IMG/VR virus record: IMGVR_UViG_3300042923_000209
Location: 1-23,524 of that record
Source of the DNA: a virus
DNA: 23,524 bases
Strand: one strand, 5' to 3'
In this document: in pieces, positions 1 to 6,975 of the stretch
How positions within the stretch are numbered: position 1 is the first letter of the stretch
Layout of the letters: each line of letters starts with the position of its first letter
Notes under the pieces: generated by a model
Databases searched by the model: none
Seen by the model: the letters and a program-made list of their open reading frames with translations, nothing else
What the model was told of the DNA's origin: nothing
Made by a program: the position numbers and the translations under genes

Positions 1-40
1 CGCTTATCCGTCCACACCATCCGACAAGGAAGTGAACATC

Positions 41-1780
41 ATGGCTTTCGAGAAGCCCGAGACCTTCGAGGGTCTGGACCTCGACGCCCTTCGCGCCCTC
101 AGCGCGGAGGCTCTGGAAGAGGCACGCACCATCATGGCGTCCGACGACGCCGACCTGACGGACGAGCAGATCGCCCAGGCCGAGGCGCTCATGCGAGACT
201 CCGCCGAGATTGACGCCGTGGTCGTCGAGCGCGAAGAGGCTGAGGCCGCACGCGCCGAGAAGATCGCCGCTCTCCGCGAGCAGGCCAAGCCCGCTGACTC
301 CACCCCGGTCGAGGACCCCGAAGAGGACCCCGAGCCGGAGGTCGAAGACCCCGCAGATGCCGAAGAGTCGCAGGACGCAGAGGCCGAGAAGAAGGAGGTC
401 GTCGTGGCCGCTGCCCCGGCACCCAAGCGCACCGTCGCAGTCGCACGGCGCTCCGCCCCTGAGGTCATCGTGCCGGACGAGAAGCCCGACATCCCGACCC
501 TCGTCGCCGCGGCCGATGTGCCTGGCTTCGAGTCGGGCAAGGAACTCGCCGACTTCGACGAACTCGCCCTCGCGTTCGCCGCTCGTGCGCGTGGCTTCGG
601 CAACCGCAACGAGGAGGGCCTCGCTCCCGGCATCTACCAGATGTCCGAGAACGCCCGGCACTACGGCGTCGCGAAGATCAAGAAGCCCGAGAACGAGTTC
701 ACGACCGGCCTGAATGACCCCATCGAGAAGCAGATGGAAGTCATCATGAACGCGGCGAAGGAGTCCCGCCTGCCGGGCAACTCGCTCGTCGCCGCTGGTG
801 GCTGGTGTGCACCGTCCGAAATCTGGTACGACTCGTTCCTCCGCCTGGAGGACGCGAACGCCGGACTTCTCTCGATCCCCGAGGTCGTCGCCCGTCGCGG
901 TGGTATCAACTTCACCAAGGGTCCGGACTTCGCCACCCTCTTCGCGAACGCGAACTTCGGCTTCATCCAGACCGAGGCTCAGGCAATCGCCGGAACCGCG
1001 AAGCCCTGCTACGCGGTCGTGTGCCCCCCGTTCCAGGAGGTTCGCCTCGACGCGGTGGGCTTCTGCATCACGGCAGGCATCCTGACCAACGCGGCCTACC
1101 CGGAACTGATCCGTCGTGTGCTCGAACTGGCCCTCGTGGGTCAGCGTCGTCGCATCAACGCGCAGACCATCGCGCGCATCAGCACGGCGGCTGGCACGGC
1201 GATCAACCACGTTGAGGTCGGCGGCACGAAGGGCGCGGCCACTTCGGACCTGCTCGACGCGCTGACGATCCAGGCGATCCGTCTCCGTTACCAGTACGTG
1301 ATGAACCCGAACACCACGATCGAGGTCGTCCTCCCCGCATGGGCCAAGGATGTCGTTCGTGCGGACCTGTCGCGTCGCAACGGCGTCGAACTGCTCGCGG
1401 TCACGGATGCCGACATCAACCGGTTCTTCGGTGTCCGCAACCTGAACGTCCAGTTCGTGTACGACTTCCAGGACTTCAACGCTGGTGCGGCCGGTACTGC
1501 CGGTGGCACGGGCACCTGGACGGCGTTCCCGACCACGGTCCAGGCCCTGCTCTACCCGGCTGGCGCGTTCGTCCGTCTGACGAGCGACGTGATCGACCTC
1601 GACACCATCTACGACAGCACGAAGTTGTCGACCAACGACTACACCGCGGCCTTCTTCGAGGAGGGCTTCGCTGTGGCCAACGTCGGCGGAACTGCCGTCA
1701 AGGTCGATGTCGCACTGAACGTCAACGGCTCCAGCGGCTACCCGGCCGTTGGCTCCGGCACCGGCGTCACCATCCCGTAA
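41..1780 (+). CDS. Major capsid protein (HK97-type) with fused N-terminal scaffold-like region
   Basis: This 579-residue protein most likely forms the phage icosahedral shell. The first 90 or so residues are highly charged and look helical (many Asp, Glu, Ala, Arg), followed by a Pro/Glu/Asp-rich linker (about 90-125) and a KKEVVVAAAPAPKRT-like hinge. This is the layout of a delta or scaffold domain fused to an HK97-type capsid protein. The C-terminal 380 residues carry the shell part, with segments such as GGWCAPSEIWYDSF and a late beta-rich region. I chose the ATG at 41 because AAGGA at 26-30 lies 10 bases upstream; the in-frame GTG at 32 is too close to it. The frame stays open to the left edge, so a longer start cannot be excluded. 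Terminase, portal and protease would be expected just to the left. The capsid assignment is inference from layout, position and sequence pattern. Confidence 0.85.
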   Translation: MAFEKPETFEGLDLDALRALSAEALEEARTIMASDDADLTDEQIAQAEALMRDSAEIDAVVVEREEAEAARAEKIAALREQAKPADSTPVEDPEEDPEPEVEDPADAEESQDAEAEKKEVVVAAAPAPKRTVAVARRSAPEVIVPDEKPDIPTLVAAADVPGFESGKELADFDELALAFAARARGFGNRNEEGLAPGIYQMSENARHYGVAKIKKPENEFTTGLNDPIEKQMEVIMNAAKESRLPGNSLVAAGGWCAPSEIWYDSFLRLEDANAGLLSIPEVVARRGGINFTKGPDFATLFANANFGFIQTEAQAIAGTAKPCYAVVCPPFQEVRLDAVGFCITAGILTNAAYPELIRRVLELALVGQRRRINAQTIARISTAAGTAINHVEVGGTKGAATSDLLDALTIQAIRLRYQYVMNPNTTIEVVLPAWAKDVVRADLSRRNGVELLAVTDADINRFFGVRNLNVQFVYDFQDFNAGAAGTAGGTGTWTAFPTTVQALLYPAGAFVRLTSDVIDLDTIYDSTKLSTNDYTAAFFEEGFAVANVGGTAVKVDVALNVNGSSGYPAVGSGTGVTIP

Positions 1781-1790
1781 GCCGCAGGAT

Positions 1791-1821
1791 CAGGGGGGTC
1801 GGTGTGACCCCGGCCCCCCTG
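1791..1821 (+). promoter_or_regulatory. GC-rich stem-loop after the major capsid gene
   Basis: CAGGGGGG at 1791-1798 pairs perfectly with CCCCCCTG at 1814-1821, enclosing 15 bases. A competing stem, GGGGTC (1795-1800) with GACCCC (1806-1811), shares the same bases, so two folds exclude each other. There is no U-tract, so it is not a standard intrinsic terminator. It lies between the capsid stop codon and the AAGGGAGAGG ribosome site of the next gene, and could protect the mRNA 3' end or reduce read-through. Confidence 0.55.
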
Positions 1822-1849
1822 AACCAGATACGACGAAGGGAGAGGTCAC

Positions 1850-2587
1850 ATGCCCGTTCTGGTACCTGTTGCCGCTCCGGTTCGCCAGGCTCGCCTCGGT
1901 GGCATCCGTGCTGTCGCGACGTGGGTGGAGAACGCTCGGATCGGTGCCGCCAACGGCGTCACCTATCAGAGCAACGGATGCACGTTCCCGGCTCTGGCGA
2001 TCGGCCTCTGCTTCGGTGAGACCACCGCGACCCCTAAGGGTTCGGTCGGGATCGAGGAGTTCGAGGGGATCGCGGCACCGTTCGCGCTGTACGGCGGGGT
2101 CGAGTGCTTCATCGGTCCTGACCCCGACGAGGCTGAGCGCGCGCGCGCGATTCTCCTCGACGGCGAGGATCGCAACATCGAGTTCCGTATCGCTGACTGG
2201 GCTGATGCGGCAACCAACATCGGCCCCTCGGTCGGTGGAATCGTCGATGCGCTCGCCCGCCTCGAACAGCACGCCGACAACAACTACCTCGGTCGCCCGA
2301 TCATGTACATGTCGCGGGGCAACGCGGTCAAGGCGCATGCCGCGAACGCCCTGGAGTACGGGATCGACGGACTGCCCTACACCGTGAACGGGACTCCGGT
2401 CGTGGCCTCTGGCCGCATCTCGGACACCAACATCTCGATGACGGGTGCAGTCACGGTTCTCCGCTCCGCTGTCAACGAAGTGCGCACCGTGAACCCCACC
2501 ACCAACAAGGACTGGGCGGTAGCCGAGGCGGTCTACGCCCTCCTCGTGGACTGCAACTACCGCACCACGAGCACGATTGGAACCTGA
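1850..2587 (+). CDS. Capsid-associated structural protein, possibly a second capsid subunit
   Basis: This is a 245-residue protein encoded directly after the major capsid gene. The ATG follows a good ribosome site (GGGAGAGG, 1838-1845). From memory it matches an actinophage family found beside capsid genes. That family has an N-terminal ARLGGIRAVATWVE-type segment, a central FALYGGVECFIG strand followed by a charged helix (DEAERARAILLDGEDR), then a helix and loop (IVDALARLEQHADNNYLG) and GLPYTVNGTPVVASGRIS near the end. These elements resemble HK97-fold pieces: a long helix, a P-domain-like region and a C-terminal beta segment. It may occupy the vertices (a pentamer protein) or bind the shell as a minor capsid protein. 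No signal peptide or membrane segment is seen. Virion association is fairly likely from position; the exact role is inference. Confidence 0.75.
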   Translation: MPVLVPVAAPVRQARLGGIRAVATWVENARIGAANGVTYQSNGCTFPALAIGLCFGETTATPKGSVGIEEFEGIAAPFALYGGVECFIGPDPDEAERARAILLDGEDRNIEFRIADWADAATNIGPSVGGIVDALARLEQHADNNYLGRPIMYMSRGNAVKAHAANALEYGIDGLPYTVNGTPVVASGRISDTNISMTGAVTVLRSAVNEVRTVNPTTNKDWAVAEAVYALLVDCNYRTTSTIGT

Positions 2588-2589
2588 TC

Positions 2590-2958
2590 ATGGCAAACAT
2601 CGAAGACGGCTACGCGTTCGTCGCACCCGGCACCCCCGAGGTTGCTCAGGCACTCCTCGACGCGGCCGAGCAGGCGGGCGAGGATGTCCACGCAGTGCGC
2701 ACGACCATCGGCGGCTTCTACGTCCCGGTGAGCGTGTCCAAGGTCTACGAGGCCAGCCTCGGTGCGGATGTCGAGTCGACCGTGGAGTACGCCGAGGAGG
2801 CCCCCGAGGCTCCGGCCGAAAAGTCGGACTTTCCGGATGACTCCTGGAAGAACGCAGACATCGAGGCGTACGCCGCTGACAACGGCATCGACCTCGGCGG
2901 GGCCACGAAGAAGGCTGACATGCTCGCCGCGATCCAGTCGGCAGACAAGGAGGAATGA
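2590..2958 (+). CDS. Small protein with C-terminal HeH/LEM-like domain
   Basis: This is a 122-residue acidic protein starting two bases after the previous stop. Residues 1-70 include an alternating hydrophobic segment (TTIGGFYVPVSVSKVY), then an acidic Ala/Pro/Glu stretch (EYAEEAPEAPAEK). The C-terminal 38 or so residues (DSWKNADIEAYAADNGIDL, then GGATKKADMLAAIQ) match the helix-extended-loop-helix (HeH/LEM, Rho-N-like) pattern that ends many small actinophage head proteins. Such domains usually bind nucleic acid or protein partners. Genes of this kind commonly sit between capsid and connector genes and are often annotated only as hypothetical. The ribosome site is weak, so it is probably translationally coupled to the upstream gene. 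A palindrome copy lies inside the coding sequence at 2819-2833. Confidence 0.8.
   Translation: MANIEDGYAFVAPGTPEVAQALLDAAEQAGEDVHAVRTTIGGFYVPVSVSKVYEASLGADVESTVEYAEEAPEAPAEKSDFPDDSWKNADIEAYAADNGIDLGGATKKADMLAAIQSADKEE
2819..2833. promoter_or_regulatory. Palindrome copy 1 (AAAAGTC-G-GACTTTC), inside a gene
   Basis: This is one of four copies of the GAAAGTC-N-GACTTTC motif. The dyad extends outward (CCGAAAAGTC against CCGGAAAGTC, 9 of 10 positions). It lies in the coding region of the HeH/LEM-like gene and encodes EKSDFP, and is the only copy not in a gene junction. The single-base centre favours a double-stranded DNA site over an RNA hairpin. Confidence 0.55.
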
Positions 2959-4220
2959 TGGTTTCGCACGCCACAAAGTGTCTGTCTCTGGTGAAGGGGC
3001 GGCGCATCCGAGTGACCAAGTTGGACTCCTGCGGGCGTCCGGTCTACGGTGACGACACCCAGGTCGTCTCGAAGGGCTTCATCAGTGTCGCGTTCACCGC
3101 GAACACCACGGAGTCCGACGAAATCAACGTGACCAACGCCGCTGGCGAGGTCTGCGTCTACGAGGCGGCGGTCACGTCCCTCGTCGGCTACGGTCTCGAA
3201 ATCCAGTTCTGTGAGGTCGACCCCGAACTCTTCGCCCTGGTCACCGGTCAGCCGGTCGTCCTCGCGGCCGATGGTTCGACGGTCCTCGGCTTCGACGTGG
3301 ACACGAAGATCGGCCTGGAGAACTCCAACTTCGCGCTCGAACTGTGGGCTGGCTCGCCGACCGGTGACGCCTGCGCCACGGCTGGCGCGACCGGAGCCTA
3401 CGGCTACCTGCTCCTGCCCTTCCTGACTGGCGGCATCCTCGGTGACTTCACCGTGGAGAACGGCGCGGTCACGTTCACGCTCACGGGCGCGAACACGAAG
3501 GAGGGCAACGCCTGGGGCACCGGGCCGTACAAGGACATCATGCTGAACACGTCCACCGGCACGAACGAGGTCCAGCGGGCCACGATCACCGGTACGCCCA
3601 CGGGTGGCACGTTCACGCTGACCTACGCGGGCCAGACCACGGCGGCTATCCAGTACAACGCGACCTCCTCGGCCGTCCAGACCGCGCTGGAGAACCTCTC
3701 CAACATCGGTGTGGGCGACGTTGCGGTGACCGGTGGCCCTGGCCCCGGCACGCCGTACACGATCACCTTCCAGGGTTCGCTGGCTGGAACCGACGTGGCC
3801 GCGATGACCACGACCGGCTCCTTCACGGGTGGCACGTCTCCGGCAATCGCGGTCACGACCATCACGCCGGGCGTCCAGGCGCAGGCGGGACCGATGAGCA
3901 CGCCGGTCTCCACGAGTGTGGCGCTTCGCACGATGATCGTGGACCTCGCGCCTCCGACCGAGGCGTGTGGCGCACGTCCGCTCCTCGACCCCTCGTACCC
4001 GAACCTGACGAGCATCACCGGTCCCGTGGTCGGCATGACTGCGACCTTTACGACCACGCCTACGGCAACGGGTCCGGTCTGGTGGGACTTCGGCGACGGC
4101 ACGTGGGACTACGTGGCGGCACCCGGTTCCACGACGCACACGTACAGCAAGACGGGGGTCTACACGGCTCGCGCGACGCAGAACGGCAAGTGGGTCTCCA
4201 CCACCGTCACCGTCTCCTGA
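2958..4220 (+). CDS. Major tail protein with inserted beta-sandwich and C-terminal PKD domain
   Basis: This is a protein of about 420 residues that should polymerise into the tail tube. Residues 1-200 follow the actinophage major tail protein pattern: RRIRVTKLDSCGRPV at the N-terminus, then KGFISVAFTANT, GLEIQFCEVDPELFALVTG, NFALELWAG, GYLLLPFLTGGILGDF and GNAWGTGPYKDIM. Residues about 205-307 are an extra module (GGTFTLTYAGQTT, ALENLSNIGVGDVAVTGG, PGPGTPYTITF) of a type seen repeated in many surface proteins. The tail protein pattern then resumes (TMIVDLAPPTEACGARPLL). The last 65 or so residues form a PKD/Ig-like domain (WWDFGDG, THTYSKTGVYTA). AAGGAGG at 2947-2953 favours the ATG at 2958, but the ATG at 2955, overlapping the upstream TGA, is also possible. 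It lies before the neck genes, which is unusual. Confidence 0.85.
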   Translation: MVSHATKCLSLVKGRRIRVTKLDSCGRPVYGDDTQVVSKGFISVAFTANTTESDEINVTNAAGEVCVYEAAVTSLVGYGLEIQFCEVDPELFALVTGQPVVLAADGSTVLGFDVDTKIGLENSNFALELWAGSPTGDACATAGATGAYGYLLLPFLTGGILGDFTVENGAVTFTLTGANTKEGNAWGTGPYKDIMLNTSTGTNEVQRATITGTPTGGTFTLTYAGQTTAAIQYNATSSAVQTALENLSNIGVGDVAVTGGPGPGTPYTITFQGSLAGTDVAAMTTTGSFTGGTSPAIAVTTITPGVQAQAGPMSTPVSTSVALRTMIVDLAPPTEACGARPLLDPSYPNLTSITGPVVGMTATFTTTPTATGPVWWDFGDGTWDYVAAPGSTTHTYSKTGVYTARATQNGKWVSTTVTVS

Positions 4221-4230
4221 TAGGGGATAG

Positions 4231-4260
4231 GGCGGCGGCTCTGTAGCCGGAGCCGCCGCC
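4231..4260 (+). promoter_or_regulatory. Very stable GC stem-loop after the major tail gene
   Basis: GGCGGCGGCT at 4231-4240 pairs perfectly with AGCCGCCGCC at 4251-4260. A further C-G pair, a G-U wobble and another G-C pair leave a four-base loop. No U-tract follows; the next bases lead into the AAGGAAGGGG ribosome site of the next gene. It could act as a 3' stability element or weak attenuator setting how much downstream product is made relative to the tail tube protein. Confidence 0.6.
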
Positions 4261-4280
4261 CAACAAGGAAGGGGCAGTCC

Positions 4281-4634
4281 ATGGCAGGTCTCACTCAGGC
4301 ACGACAGCAGGCGATTCTCGACAGCGAGTTCGTCGCTGGTGACTTCATCGCGTACTCCGCCAACGGCACGTCGGAGACCGCCTCGCTGGCACGCACCGCC
4401 GTGGTGGCATGGACCTCCGCGACTGCGGCCAACCCGTCCGTGAAGAGCAACTCGGGTGCGCTGACCAGTGCGGGCGCGACCGGTGCGGTCACGGTCACCC
4501 ACTACGCGGTCTACTCGGCATCCACTGCTGGCACGCAGAAGACCGACTGGACCGCGCTCGCGGCATCCAAGACTCTCGCGATCAACGACACCGTGTCCTG
4601 GGCTATCGGCGCACTCACGGTCTCGCTCGACTGA
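4281..4634 (+). CDS. Small beta-rich virion-associated protein (unknown role)
   Basis: This is a 117-residue protein with a strong ribosome site (AAGGAAGGGG, 4265-4274). It begins with a helix (LTQARQQAILDSEF), continues with alternating hydrophobic and Ser/Thr residues, and ends with DWTALAASKTLAINDTVSW then a short IGALTVSLD strand. This resembles, from memory, a family of small phage virion proteins with an N-terminal helix naming the future lattice contact, a central beta sandwich, and a final pattern of the form 'L..S..V..GDT......L.V.L'. Members are variously annotated as tail fibre, decoration or hypothetical. It stands alone between two large stem-loops, which suggests its amount is separately controlled. 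There is no signal peptide or membrane segment. Capsid or tail decoration is plausible but is inference. Confidence 0.75.
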   Translation: MAGLTQARQQAILDSEFVAGDFIAYSANGTSETASLARTAVVAWTSATAANPSVKSNSGALTSAGATGAVTVTHYAVYSASTAGTQKTDWTALAASKTLAINDTVSWAIGALTVSLD

Positions 4635-4647
4635 TCAGACGACAGAC

Positions 4648-4682
4648 TATGAGCCGGGGGCGCACCGTGCCCCCGGCTCATA
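4648..4682. promoter_or_regulatory. 14-bp perfect stem-loop between two virion genes
   Basis: TATGAGCCGGGGGC at 4648-4661 pairs perfectly with GCCCCCGGCTCATA at 4669-4682, with a 7-base loop. Neither strand shows a U-tract after the stem, so it is not a textbook intrinsic terminator, though it is strong enough to pause polymerase or block 3' exonucleases. The GAGGGGG ribosome site and ATG of the next gene follow within 20 bases. Confidence 0.6.
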
Positions 4683-4701
4683 ATGCGTGAGGGGGTGAGC
4701 C

Positions 4702-6675
4702 ATGGCTATCTCGTACGTACGGATGTCGACGGGGCAGAACAAGAGCGCTAGCGCAAATGTTGCTCTCAGCGCGGTGCACCCCACCACGGCCGGTGACACG
4801 CTGCTCCTGTTCGTCGTCTTCGACAACCTCACCGCGACAACCCCTACGGTCTCCAGCATCTCGAAGAACGCCTCGGAGACCAATAACTGGGTCAAGGTCT
4901 CGTCGTTCGACTCGCCGCAGGCAACGGCGGCGGCGGGGGTGCGCGGCGAATTGTGGCGACTGGACGTTACGGTCTCGGGTTCTGTCAACTACCAGGTCAC
5001 CCTCTCTGCGGTGGTAACGGCGAAGGCGGTCGCGGTCCTGGAGTTCGATGAGGTCGGAACGATACAAGATGTTCGGGCTGGTTCAGGTACATCCGGAATC
5101 GGTTTCGCCGGTTGGGACGCTGGCTACCTGTACGTGCACTTCGCGGGGACGGAGGATAACGCGGGGGTGACCTCACTCACGCCGGTCGCGGATGCCTCCA
5201 ACGCGATCAGCAGCATCCAGTCCATCTTCACTGGCGGTGGCGGTGCCGCCGCTAATGCGGCGGCGTCGTGGAACTGGGGCATTGCGGTCTCCGCAGGTGG
5301 CGGTGGGCAGAACGCCAGTGCCAACGTCATTGACGGCGGGCACACCTACGTCACGTTCGCCCCGGCCGCTACCGGCCCAACCAACTATCCGGTCTCCGGC
5401 GTAACCGCGATTACGTCTGCGACCACGGGTGCCGTACGTCTGCGCACCGGGGTCTCTGGGGCGGTGGCGATCGTCTCGAACACGACCGGTGCACCGGGCA
5501 TCGCCCAGCCCGTTAGCGGTGCGGTTGTTATCACGTCGGACACGACTGGTGCGGCCAACCGGAATGCGCCTGTGTCGGGTGCCACAGCCATCGCCTCGGC
5601 CACGACCGGCGCAGTCGCTCTGCGTGCGGCTGTTGGTGGTACGACACCGATCGTCAGCGGGACGACCGGTGCAGTCGCACTGCGTCAGTCGGTGTCGGGT
5701 GCTACGCCCATCCTGAGCGGAACAACAGGCGCGGTCGCGCTCCGGGCGCTCGTCGCCGGGACAACCCCGATCATCTTTGACACAACTGGTGCGGTCGACT
5801 CTGGCGGTGCAGTGGCGACGGATCATCCGGTCTCGGGCACCGTGATCATCTCCTCCACCACGACCGGCGCTGTCGGGCTTCGCGCGGCAGTGTCATCGCC
5901 GACCTCCATCATCTCTGCCACGTCTGGCGCGATCCGTCTGCGCGCGTTCATCTCGGGCTCGACCACCATCCTGTCGACCACCACGGGCGCAATCCGCACA
6001 GACGGCAAGGTCTCCGGTGTGACGCCGATCATCTCCGGCACGACCGGTGCCGCCCGCCTGAACACTGGTGTATCTGGCACCACTGTGATCACGTTCACGA
6101 CGACGGGCACGGCCGGATCGCCCGGCTCGCTCGGCGGCAACGTCCAGATCGTCAGCGGTACCACCGGCATGATCACCGTCAACACCGGAGTGTCAGGGGT
6201 GGTGTCTATCACGTCGGCTACCTCCGGCACGGTGGCCCTGAACCAGCGCGTAAGCGGGGCAGTCGCCATTGTCTCGGCGACCACGGGGGCGGCTCGCCTC
6301 CGTGCGGTGGTGTCGGGCACCACCCCGATCCTGAGCACCACGACCGGGGTGATCGGCGCGCGGTTCGGGGTTTCAGGTCAGACCACCATCCTGAGCGGCA
6401 CGACCGGCTACATCGCCCTGCGGAACCTGGTGTCGGGCACGGTCATCATCATCTCGGGCACGACGGGCGCGTTGGTCGAAGTCGCCGGGCTCCTGCATGG
6501 CGAGGACTTGACCCTGACCCCTTCCGCTCCATCGCTGGACCTGCTCGGATCGTCGGTGTACGCGGGGCGTCGGTTGTCGGCATCCGCGGCAGGCATCACA
6601 CTGAGGGGTGAGGCTGTGCTCCCGGACGGATTGACCGGAGAAGCAATGATCGTGACGCTGAGGAGGAACTCGTGA
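4702..6675 (+). CDS. Repeat-rich fibre-like protein with 18 repeats of about 20 residues
   Basis: This is a 657-residue protein with a clear ribosome site (GAGGGGG, 4689-4695). Residues 1-225 form a Gly/Ala/Ser/Thr-rich beta domain (AGDTLLLFVVFDN, WRLDVTVSGSVNYQVTLS, AVAVLEFDEVG) that looks like a jelly-roll or lectin-type fold. Residues 231-596 are 18 tandem repeats of about 20 residues with consensus VSGxTPIxSxTTGAVxLRA. The last 60 residues are different and end in IVTLRRNS. The repeats have one short strand, a TTG turn and a second strand, as in a beta-solenoid or triple-stranded fibre shaft. Its place between tail tube and neck genes, and its GTGA overlap with a BppU-N-like gene, suggest a head or neck fibre or tail-side appendage. 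No enzymatic motif is seen. The function is inference. Confidence 0.8.
   Translation: MAISYVRMSTGQNKSASANVALSAVHPTTAGDTLLLFVVFDNLTATTPTVSSISKNASETNNWVKVSSFDSPQATAAAGVRGELWRLDVTVSGSVNYQVTLSAVVTAKAVAVLEFDEVGTIQDVRAGSGTSGIGFAGWDAGYLYVHFAGTEDNAGVTSLTPVADASNAISSIQSIFTGGGGAAANAAASWNWGIAVSAGGGGQNASANVIDGGHTYVTFAPAATGPTNYPVSGVTAITSATTGAVRLRTGVSGAVAIVSNTTGAPGIAQPVSGAVVITSDTTGAANRNAPVSGATAIASATTGAVALRAAVGGTTPIVSGTTGAVALRQSVSGATPILSGTTGAVALRALVAGTTPIIFDTTGAVDSGGAVATDHPVSGTVIISSTTTGAVGLRAAVSSPTSIISATSGAIRLRAFISGSTTILSTTTGAIRTDGKVSGVTPIISGTTGAARLNTGVSGTTVITFTTTGTAGSPGSLGGNVQIVSGTTGMITVNTGVSGVVSITSATSGTVALNQRVSGAVAIVSATTGAARLRAVVSGTTPILSTTTGVIGARFGVSGQTTILSGTTGYIALRNLVSGTVIIISGTTGALVEVAGLLHGEDLTLTPSAPSLDLLGSSVYAGRRLSASAAGITLRGEAVLPDGLTGEAMIVTLRRNS
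5392..6489 (+). repeat. 18 tandem coding repeats of about 60 bp
   Basis: This region codes for 18 consecutive units of mostly 20 residues, each built as V-S-G-x-T/V-x-I-x-S-x-T-T-G-A-x-x-L-R-x-x. Unit 7 is stretched by about six residues (SGGAVATDH) and units 12-13 deviate most (TAGSPGSLGGN). Nucleotide identity between units is moderate because third positions vary. That points to old duplication under protein-level selection, not recent slippage. Confidence 0.9.
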
Positions 6676-6968
6676 CCTGGCCTGTACTGACCGTCAAGAC
6701 CGGGGATCGGTACCCCACAACCTGGCGCGTCCCGCTGAACCTGACCGGATCAACGGTGCGGCTGATCGCGCGCAAGGACGGCTTCCCTGCCGTGGTTCTG
6801 CCGACGACCATCGTGGATGCCGCGAACGGCGTGGTGGAGCACATCCTCACCGGGACACTGACGGTGGGAAACTATCGTGTGGAGATGGAGGTCACCAACG
6901 GCACCACCATCGTGACCGCACCGACCGATACCTACGAGAACTTGAAAGTCATCCCGGACCTGGACTGA
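6672..6968 (+). CDS. BppU-N-like small virion protein
   Basis: This is a 98-residue protein starting with GTG that overlaps the upstream stop codon by 4 bases (GTGA), with AGGAGG at 6661-6666 giving ideal spacing. The sequence follows a known small beta-sandwich pattern: TVKTGDRYPTTWRVPL, then NLTGSTVRLIARKDG, an acidic turn with AANGVVEHILTGTLTVG, then YRVEMEV and a C-terminal LKVIPDL strand. This resembles the N-terminal domain of lactococcal-phage upper baseplate proteins (BppU) and related actinophage proteins, which anchor fibres to the virion. The tight coupling with the repeat-rich protein suggests the two act together, with this one perhaps as an adaptor that fixes the fibre. Family similarity is from memory; the pairing is inference. 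Confidence 0.8.
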   Translation: MTWPVLTVKTGDRYPTTWRVPLNLTGSTVRLIARKDGFPAVVLPTTIVDAANGVVEHILTGTLTVGNYRVEMEVTNGTTIVTAPTDTYENLKVIPDLD

Positions 6969-6975
6969 GGGCATC

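Noticed and set aside
2745-4502. 585-codon minus-strand open frame opposite the major tail gene
   Set aside because: It runs across three well-supported genes and two stem-loops and has the Arg-rich composition of a shadow frame.
5392-6489. CRISPR-like or non-coding repeat array
   Set aside because: The repeats have no unique spacers, keep the reading frame, and are conserved at protein level more than DNA level; they are coding repeats.
6942-6956. Possible fifth palindrome copy at GAAAGTC near 6946
   Set aside because: Only the left arm is present (GAAAGTCATCCC); there is no matching right arm.
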